Shown: in pieces, positions 1 to 4,990 of the stretch
Layout: each line of letters begins with the position of its first letter
How positions within the stretch are numbered: the first letter of the stretch is position 1
NCBI GenBank assembly: GCA_020438525.1
Contig: JAGQUL010000331.1
Coordinates: forward strand, 1 to 6,550
From: Thermoleophilia bacterium
GTDB taxonomy: Bacteria; Actinomycetota; Thermoleophilia; Gaiellales; SKUG01
Reading direction: 5' to 3'
Length of the DNA: 6,550 nt
Made by a program: the position numbers and the translations under genes
Notes under the pieces: generated by a model
The model's input: the letters and a program-made list of their open reading frames with translations, nothing else
Database searches by the model: none
Told to the model about the DNA's origin: nothing

Positions 1-1
1 C

Positions 2-1510
2 GCGGTCGCCGCGGACGCGGTGCGGGTGCTCGACGGCGGCGCGCTCGTCACGATCCAGGCGCCGCGCCTGGCCGACGGCGAGCACCGGGCACGCGTCGAG
101 ATCGCAGGCGTCGGCGTGCTGCAGCGCACGCTCACCCGCGACTGGACCTTCACCGTCGACACCACCCCGCCCGCCGCACGGATCGTCGCGCCGGTCGACG
201 AGCGCAGCGAGCCGAGCGCCTACGCCGCCGAGGGCGTTGCGGTGGTGACGAGGCTGCCGCTGCGCGTGACGGTCGCGGCAGAGCCCGGCAGCAGCGTGCG
301 AGTCAGCTCCGATCGCAGCGGCGTGGACGCGGTCGAGTCCGATGCGAGCGACGTGCAGCGTCGCAGCGTGTCGCTGCAGCTGCCGCAGGGCTCGCAGTCG
401 CTCGTGGTGACGGTCCGTGACCGCGCCGGCAACGTCAGCGAGCGCCGACGAAAGGTGCTCGTCGACACCGCCGGCCCGACGCTCGCGCTGCGCTCGACGC
501 GCGTGGTGAAGGACGCGACGCTCGCGCTGCCGATCAGCACCCGCGACCCGCACGGAGCCACGCTGACCGTGCTGCTCGACGGGCACGAGCAGCAGGATGC
601 GATCGAGGTCGCCGCACAGACCGACGCGCCGTATCCCGACGCCGCGGCCCCGGCAGCCGACGCGAGCGAGGCTGCAACGAGCGAGGACGACACCGTCGTC
701 GCCGCTACAACCGACGAGCAGCCGACCGATGCCGACGCTGCGGACTCCGGCGAGGAGCTGCTGCCGGTCAGCATCCGCGGTGCGCTGCAGCTCGACGAGC
801 CCGCCTACGAGGGGCGGCACGCGCTCGAGGTGCGCGCCACCGACTCGCTCGGCAACACCCGAACGCTCAAGCGCACCCTGATCGTCGACTCCGGCGAGTC
901 GCTCGGCGACGTGACGGGCCTGCGACCCGGCGCGCGCGGCAACGACGTGCTCGAGCTGCACGACGCGCTCGTGAACGCGAAGGTCGCCACCCGCGCGCAG
1001 CTCGCGCAGGACGCGCGCAGCCGCACCTACGGCAACCAGACCCGCAAGGCCGTGCAGGCGTTCCAGTCGCAGCGCGGGATGGACGCCGACGGGATCGCCG
1101 GGCCCGACACGGTTGCAGGGCTGACGCTGAAGATCGTGGTGGACCGCTCGCGCAACACCCTGACGCTGTACCGGCTCGGGAACGTCGTCAAGACGTGGGG
1201 CGTCGCGACCGGGTCGTCGCAGTACCCCACGCCGCCCGGCAGCTTCGAGATCCAGTCGATGCAGCGCGACCCCACGTGGACGCCGCCGGACTCGCCGTGG
1301 GCGAAGGACGCCAAGCCGATCGCGCCCGGTCCCGACAACCCGCTCGGCACGCGCTGGATGGCGGTCAACGGCACGGTCGGCATCCACGGCACGAACAACC
1401 CTGCGTCGATCGGCTACTCGGTCAGCCACGGCTGCATCCGGATGCGGATCCCGGACGTCGAGGAGCTGTTCGACATGGTCTCGATCGGCACGCCGGTCAC
1501 GATCGTCTGA
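2..1510 (+). CDS. L,D-transpeptidase (YkuD family) with Ig-like repeats and peptidoglycan-binding domain; 5' end outside window
   Basis: The frame is open from base 2, so the GTG at 20 is probably internal and the true start and signal peptide lie upstream. 502 residues are visible (numbered here from base 2). Ig-like repeats come first; their edges are marked by VDTTPP (about 52-57), VDTAGP (154-159) and VDSG (295-298). A peptidoglycan-binding-1 type domain follows (about 305-376, with YGNQTRKAVQAFQ and DGIAGPDT). The YkuD domain runs from 377 to the end. Its catalytic signature is HGTNNPASIG then SVSHGCIRM, with His at 1385-1387 and nucleophile Cys at 1433-1435. The family makes 3-3 peptide cross-links or attaches proteins to peptidoglycan outside the membrane; all key residues are present, so it should be active. 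An Ala/Asp/Glu/Thr-rich stretch (611-760) interrupts the last Ig-like repeat. A 141-base gap with its own promoter separates it from the thioredoxin gene. The family call is firm; the exact reaction is not resolved. Confidence 0.93.
   Translation, partial: AVAADAVRVLDGGALVTIQAPRLADGEHRARVEIAGVGVLQRTLTRDWTFTVDTTPPAARIVAPVDERSEPSAYAAEGVAVVTRLPLRVTVAAEPGSSVRVSSDRSGVDAVESDASDVQRRSVSLQLPQGSQSLVVTVRDRAGNVSERRRKVLVDTAGPTLALRSTRVVKDATLALPISTRDPHGATLTVLLDGHEQQDAIEVAAQTDAPYPDAAAPAADASEAATSEDDTVVAATTDEQPTDADAADSGEELLPVSIRGALQLDEPAYEGRHALEVRATDSLGNTRTLKRTLIVDSGESLGDVTGLRPGARGNDVLELHDALVNAKVATRAQLAQDARSRTYGNQTRKAVQAFQSQRGMDADGIAGPDTVAGLTLKIVVDRSRNTLTLYRLGNVVKTWGVATGSSQYPTPPGSFEIQSMQRDPTWTPPDSPWAKDAKPIAPGPDNPLGTRWMAVNGTVGIHGTNNPASIGYSVSHGCIRMRIPDVEELFDMVSIGTPVTIV
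611..760 (+). other. Low-complexity acidic insert within the transpeptidase coding region
   Basis: About 50 codons rich in Ala, Asp, Glu, Thr and Pro, with almost no bulky hydrophobic residues. The stretch lies between the segment TLTVLLDGHEQQ and the segment LPVSIRGALQLDEP, which look like two halves of one Ig-like domain. It therefore reads as a disordered loop inside a beta-sandwich. No nucleotide-level tandem repeat was seen. Confidence 0.6.
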
Positions 1511-1560
1511 CGAGACCTGCGCGAACCGTCGGCGCGGCGACAGGCGGGTGTGACGGCCGC

Positions 1561-1569
1561 TGCTACACT
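1561..1569 (+). promoter_or_regulatory. Possible extended -10 promoter for the thioredoxin gene
   Basis: TGC directly precedes TACACT (1564-1569), matching the extended -10 form TGnTAnnnT. No convincing -35 hexamer lies 16-19 bases upstream. Initiation near 1576 would give a leader of about 75 bases. The leader holds a small perfect hairpin, GGCGC-TGGT-GCGCC (1582-1595), and a tandem 8-base repeat AGGCGCGC (1607-1622). I did not find the GGAAT/GTT elements of a SigR-type oxidative-stress promoter. Confidence 0.35.
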
Positions 1570-1636
1570 GCTGTGCAGACGGGCGCTGGTGCGCCACGTG
1601 ACACTCAGGCGCGCAGGCGCGCGCGGGGATCGAATC

Positions 1637-1642
1637 AAGGAG
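1637..1642 (+). promoter_or_regulatory. Ribosome binding site AAGGAG for thioredoxin
   Basis: AAGGAG lies nine bases before the ATG at 1652. It decides the start: the frame is open further upstream to a GTG at 1550, but that longer version would add 34 Arg/Ala-rich residues unlike any thioredoxin N-terminus, with the ribosome site inside the coding region. Confidence 0.8.
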
Positions 1643-1651
1643 CGTGTCCGA

Positions 1652-1984
1652 ATGGGCCTCAGCCAGGTGACCGATGCAACGTTCGCAGCCGACGTGGAGC
1701 AGTCCGACGTGCCGGTGCTCGTCGACTTCTGGGCCGAGTGGTGCGGACCGTGCCGGATGATGAACCCGATCCTCGAGGAGTTCGCGGCGGCGCACGACGG
1801 CCAGATGAAGGTCGTGAAGCTGAACGTGGACGAGAACCCGGAGGCGGCGAGCCGCTTCAAGGTGCTGTCGATCCCGACGATGCTCGTCTTCCAGAACGGC
1901 GATGTGGTGAAGCAGATGGTCGGCGCGATGAGCCGCCAGCGGCTCGACGAGGCGCTCGCGGAGTGGGTCGGCGCCACCGCCTGA
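1652..1984 (+). CDS. trxA: Thioredoxin
   Basis: A cytoplasmic protein-disulfide reductase, normally recycled by thioredoxin reductase and supplying electrons to ribonucleotide reductase, peroxiredoxins and methionine sulfoxide reductase. The 110-residue length is typical of a single-domain thioredoxin. Visible family hallmarks are VLVDFWAEWCGPC with the redox cysteines at 31 and 34, the buried Asp25, Pro39 in the helix after the active site, the cis-proline in SIPT (Pro75), and the FQNG turn at 80-83. There is no signal peptide or membrane segment. The start is ATG 1652, set by the AAGGAG upstream. It has its own likely promoter and is followed 17 bases after its stop by a large hairpin, so it is probably monocistronic. 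No reductase gene lies beside it in this window. It could be one of several paralogues in the genome; the family assignment itself is near certain. Confidence 0.96.
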   Translation: MGLSQVTDATFAADVEQSDVPVLVDFWAEWCGPCRMMNPILEEFAAAHDGQMKVVKLNVDENPEAASRFKVLSIPTMLVFQNGDVVKQMVGAMSRQRLDEALAEWVGATA

Positions 1985-2001
1985 CCAGCACGCCGATGCA
2001 G

Positions 2002-2057
2002 GAGCCGTTCGGGCCCGCGCAGACCGACCATCGGGTCGTGTCGCGTGGGCCCGGCTC
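2002..2057 (+). terminator. Large imperfect hairpin, probable thioredoxin terminator
   Basis: From outside in the arms pair as follows: GAGCC (2002-2006) with GGCTC (2053-2057), a four-base bulge at 2007-2010, ten pairs between 2011-2020 and 2043-2052, a bulged A, GAC with GTC, a bulged T, then CGACC with GGTCG around the loop ATCG (2030-2033). That is 23 pairs with one G-U wobble. In the other strand the wobble would be a C/A mismatch, so it folds best in + strand RNA. It starts 17 bases after the thioredoxin stop. There is no clear T-tract, which is common for terminators in high-GC actinobacteria. Confidence 0.6.
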
Positions 2058-2073
2058 GTTGTGGGAACGGTGC

Positions 2074-2081
2074 GAGGCAGG
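2074..2081 (+). promoter_or_regulatory. Weak ribosome binding site before the helicase ATG
   Basis: GAGGCAGG sits immediately before ATG 2082. The GAGG core is only four bases from the ATG, closer than ideal. In-frame GTG codons at 2061 and 2070 are alternatives, but they have no better purine-rich site and 2061 would begin almost against the hairpin. ATG 2082 is preferred without certainty. Confidence 0.4.
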
Positions 2082-4430
2082 ATGACGACGACCAGCCGCG
2101 CAGGGGGTGATCCGCTCGCCGCGTTCGCGGACGATCCGCGGGTGATGCTGCACGTGCGTGAGCGTGCGCGCAGGCGCGCGAAGGCGCCGCTGCCGCGCGA
2201 CGTGTCGAGCGGCGTGCAGGCGGTGCTCGAACGGGGCGGGATCGTCGACCTGCATCGCTTCCAGGCGGAGGCGATCGAGCTGGTGCGCGGCGGGCGCAGC
2301 GTGGTGCTTGCCGGCGGTACCGGTGCGGGCAAGAGCCTGTGCTACCAGCTGCCGATCCTCGAGCTGCTCGAGCAGCCGCGCGACGGGCGCAAGCAGACGG
2401 CGCTGTACCTGGCGCCGACCAAGTCGCTCGCGCAGGACCAGGCGCGGCGGCTGCGCGAGCTGGGTGCGGCGTGGGCGCAGCCGATGCTCTACGACGGCGA
2501 TACGCCGCGGCAGCAGCGCGCGCAGGTTCGCAGGCGCGCGAACCTGCTGCTGACCAACCCCGACATGCTCAGCGCGGGGATCCTGCCCACGCACGACGAG
2601 TGGGCGACGTTCCTGCGCGGGCTGGCACTGGTGGTGGTGGACGAGTCGCACGTGTACCGCGGGGTGTTCGGCTCGCACGTCGCGCAGGTGCTGCGTCGCC
2701 TGCGGCGCGTGCTCGCCGCGCACGGCAACACGGGATGTACGTTCGTGCTGTCGAGTGCGACGATCGGCAACCCGGTCGCGCACGCCGAGCGCCTGACCGG
2801 GCTCGAGCAGGTCACGGCGGTCGGCGACCGGGGCGCGCCGCGCAGCGCGCGCGACGTGGTGCTGTGGAATCCGGAGCTGGACGAGGAGACGGGTGAGCGC
2901 GACAGCGCGCTCGGCGATGCGGTGCGGATCTATGCGGAGCTGGTCGAGCGCGGCGTGCCGACGATCGTGTTCGCGCGATCGCGCCGCCAGTGCGAGCTGG
3001 TGCATCGCTTCACGCGTGAGCGGCTCGAGTCGCGCGGGCTCGGGGAGCTGGCCGATCGGATCGCGCCGTACCGGGCGGGGTACACGCCGCAGGAGCGGCG
3101 CGAGACCGAGCGCGCGCTTGCGCGTGGCGAGCTGGTCGGGGTGGTCGCCACGAGCGCGCTCGAGCTGGGGATCGACATCGGGTCGCTGCGCGCGAGCGTG
3201 GTGCTGACGTATCCGGGCACGATGACGAGCCTGCTGCAGCGCTGGGGGCGGGCGGCGCGCAGCGTGGACGTGCGCGGGCTGTGCGTGCTCGTGGGCGGCG
3301 ACGACGCGCTCGACCAGTACTTCATGCGCAACCCCCAGGAGCTGCTGGAGCGGCCGGTGGAGGATGCGGTGGTGAGCCTGGCCAACGAGCGGATCATCGT
3401 GCCGCACGTCGCGGCCGCCGCGGCGGAGGTTGCGGTCGGCAGCGTGGCGATCGACGACGAGCTGTGGCCCGACGGGCGCTGGCAGCGCGCGGTGGATGCG
3501 CTGGTCGCGCAGGGTGCGGTTCGGGTGACGCCGAAGGGCGCGGTGTTCGTCGCGCGGGGACGACCCGCTGGCGGGCTGTCGCTGCGCTCGACCGGGCGCG
3601 GCGACGTGTCGATCGTGGATGCCGACAGCGGGGTGGTGCTCGGCTCGGTGGAGGTCGGGCGCGCGGCGACCACGGTGCATGCGGGCGCGGTGTACCTGCA
3701 TCGTGGCGATTCGTTTCTGGTCGAGCACCTCGACGTGGAGCACCTCGTGGCGACGGTGCGCGCGCGGACGCTGCCGTACTACACGCTGCCGAAGGTCGAC
3801 ACCGACATCGAGGTGGTCGAGGTGCTGCACGAGCGCAGGCTCGAGGGCAGCGAGCTCGTGCTGCGCCACGGGCGGGTGGTGGTGACCGACCAGCTGCTCG
3901 GCTACCAGCGGATGGACGTGACGACGCATCGCCAGCTGGGGCCGCTCGTCGAGGAGGTGCTGCCGCCGCTCGCGTTCGAGACCGAGGCCGTGTGGTGTGC
4001 GACGCCGCTCGACCCGCCGGGGCCTGCGGATCCGGTCGACGCGGCGGACCCGACGGGCGAGACGCGGTTCCTGGGGTCGCTGCATGCGGCCGAGCATGCG
4101 CTGATCGCGATGCTGCCGCTCGTGGCGACGTGTGATCGCTGGGACATCGGCGGGCTGTCGATCAACTGGCACGATGCGTTCGAGGGTGGCGGGATCTTCA
4201 TCTATGACGGGCATCCCGGCGGGGTCGGGATCACCGAGGCGGGGTTCGCGCGCTTCGAGTCGTGGGCGAGCGCGACGCTCGGGATGCTCGAGGGGTGCCC
4301 GTGCGAGGACGGCTGCCCGGCGTGCGTGCAGAGCCCCAAGTGCGGGAACCTGAACGAGCCGCTCGACAAGCAGGGTGCGATCGACGTGCTCGCGGCGGCG
4401 CTCGGCGAGCGCGGCGGGTGGTCGTCGTGA
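2082..4430 (+). CDS. DEXH-box superfamily 2 helicase, MrfA/YprA type, with C-terminal MZB (DUF1998) zinc-binding domain
   Basis: 782 residues, close to the roughly 750 of Bacillus MrfA (YprA), an ATP-dependent 3'-5' DNA helicase for mitomycin damage repair. The first RecA domain has Walker A GGTGAGKS (78-85), APTKSLAQDQ (111-120), DESH (187-190) followed by YRGVFGSHVAQVLRRL, which is typical of this group, and SAT (225-227). The second has TIVFAR (294-299), ATSALELGIDIG (356-367) and a motif VI reading QRWGRAAR (386-393), where the second glycine of the usual QxxGRxGR is Ala. The C-terminus carries YDGHPGGVG (708-716) and a cysteine cluster, C739, C741, C745, C748 and C754, in the MZB/DUF1998 pattern; MrfA-like proteins bind zinc there. 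It is cytoplasmic. The Bacillus partner exonuclease MrfB is not in this window. The stop overlaps the biotin ligase start. The family is clear; the exact repair role is inferred. Confidence 0.92.
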   Translation: MTTTSRAGGDPLAAFADDPRVMLHVRERARRRAKAPLPRDVSSGVQAVLERGGIVDLHRFQAEAIELVRGGRSVVLAGGTGAGKSLCYQLPILELLEQPRDGRKQTALYLAPTKSLAQDQARRLRELGAAWAQPMLYDGDTPRQQRAQVRRRANLLLTNPDMLSAGILPTHDEWATFLRGLALVVVDESHVYRGVFGSHVAQVLRRLRRVLAAHGNTGCTFVLSSATIGNPVAHAERLTGLEQVTAVGDRGAPRSARDVVLWNPELDEETGERDSALGDAVRIYAELVERGVPTIVFARSRRQCELVHRFTRERLESRGLGELADRIAPYRAGYTPQERRETERALARGELVGVVATSALELGIDIGSLRASVVLTYPGTMTSLLQRWGRAARSVDVRGLCVLVGGDDALDQYFMRNPQELLERPVEDAVVSLANERIIVPHVAAAAAEVAVGSVAIDDELWPDGRWQRAVDALVAQGAVRVTPKGAVFVARGRPAGGLSLRSTGRGDVSIVDADSGVVLGSVEVGRAATTVHAGAVYLHRGDSFLVEHLDVEHLVATVRARTLPYYTLPKVDTDIEVVEVLHERRLEGSELVLRHGRVVVTDQLLGYQRMDVTTHRQLGPLVEEVLPPLAFETEAVWCATPLDPPGPADPVDAADPTGETRFLGSLHAAEHALIAMLPLVATCDRWDIGGLSINWHDAFEGGGIFIYDGHPGGVGITEAGFARFESWASATLGMLEGCPCEDGCPACVQSPKCGNLNEPLDKQGAIDVLAAALGERGGWSS
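2522..2547. repeat. Perfect 10-base inverted repeat inside the helicase gene
   Basis: GCAGGTTCGC (2522-2531) pairs exactly with GCGAACCTGC (2538-2547) around the six-base spacer AGGCGC. It lies within codons for QVRRRANLL of the first RecA domain. It may be chance in GC-rich coding sequence; no function is claimed. Confidence 0.5.
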
Positions 4431-4987
4431 ACGGCGTGACGCTCGTCGAGCTGGAGTCGTGCGAGTCGACGCAGGACGAGGCGCGCGAGCGCGTCGCGGA
4501 GCGTGCGGCGGGCGAGATCGTGGTGGTGCGCGCCGCGGCGCAGCGTGCGGGGCGTGGGCGTGACGGGCGCAGCTGGCAGGACCCGCCGGGCGCGGCGTTG
4601 CTGCTGAGCATCGCGCGACGCGGACCGATCCAGGCGCGGGTGCTGGAAGGACTGCCGCTGCGCGTCGCGGACGCGCTGCTCGAGTCGCTCGAGCTCGTCG
4701 CGCCGGGTGCGCGTGGCGCGATCGCCTGGAAGGCGCCGAACGACCTGGTCGCGCGGCGGGGCGGCGCGAAGGTCGCGGGGATCCTCGTCGACGCGCGCAC
4801 GGTCGGCAGCGTCGTCGATCCGATCGTGGTGGGGATCGGCGTGAACGTGAGCGGCGACGCGTTCGACACCGCCGACGGGCGCGACGCGACGAGCGTGCAG
4901 CAGCTGCTCGGGGCGCCGGTCGCGACGGAGCGGCTCGCGGCGCTCGTCGTGGAGCGTGTCGCGCGGCTGCTCGCCGCCGACGGGTGA
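4427..4987 (+). CDS. birA: Biotin--[acetyl-CoA-carboxylase] ligase, short form without DNA-binding domain
   Basis: Activates biotin with ATP and attaches it to a lysine of biotin carboxyl carrier domains of acyl-CoA carboxylases. The GTG start at 4427 overlaps the helicase TGA as GTGA; an in-frame GTG at 4418 is the alternative. The 186-residue product shows ESTQDEA (13-19), AGRGRDGRSW (41-50), the PPGAALLLS strand (53-61), WKAPNDL (101-107), AKVAGILVDA (114-123) with the expected catalytic Lys115, and VVGIGVNV (134-141). There is no N-terminal helix-turn-helix, so it should be a monofunctional, non-repressor enzyme. Two oddities stand out: the usual KWPND reads KAPND, and the protein ends where the roughly 50-residue SH3-like C-terminal domain normally begins. 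There is no frameshift evidence; the frame ends in a clean TGA. Translation is probably coupled to the helicase. No carboxylase gene is in view. The family is firm; activity is likely but unproven given the truncation. Confidence 0.88.
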   Translation: MNGVTLVELESCESTQDEARERVAERAAGEIVVVRAAAQRAGRGRDGRSWQDPPGAALLLSIARRGPIQARVLEGLPLRVADALLESLELVAPGARGAIAWKAPNDLVARRGGAKVAGILVDARTVGSVVDPIVVGIGVNVSGDAFDTADGRDATSVQQLLGAPVATERLAALVVERVARLLAADG

Positions 4988-4990
4988 TCG

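Noticed and set aside
220..774. Open frame on the - strand opposite the transpeptidase
   Set aside because: It is Ser/Ala/Thr-rich antisense text with no domain, no ribosome site and no context.
1526..1556. Possible terminator after the transpeptidase (CCGTC with GACGG)
   Set aside because: It has only five pairs around a loop of about 21 bases with no T-tract, too weak to call.
1550..1651. N-terminal extension of thioredoxin from GTG 1550
   Set aside because: The extra residues are not thioredoxin-like, and AAGGAG at 1637-1642 fits ATG 1652 exactly.
1511..1651. SigR-type stress promoter for thioredoxin
   Set aside because: Thioredoxin genes in actinobacteria are often SigR-controlled, but I could not find a GGAAT element with a correctly spaced GTT here.
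1985..2081. LexA/SOS box upstream of the repair helicase
   Set aside because: GTTC and GAAC tetramers occur, but not in the GAAC-N4-GTTC arrangement expected for an actinobacterial SOS box.
1195..2085. Open + frame running through the end of the transpeptidase, thioredoxin and the following gap
   Set aside because: It is out of frame with both real genes and Arg/Gly-rich, so it is a shadow.
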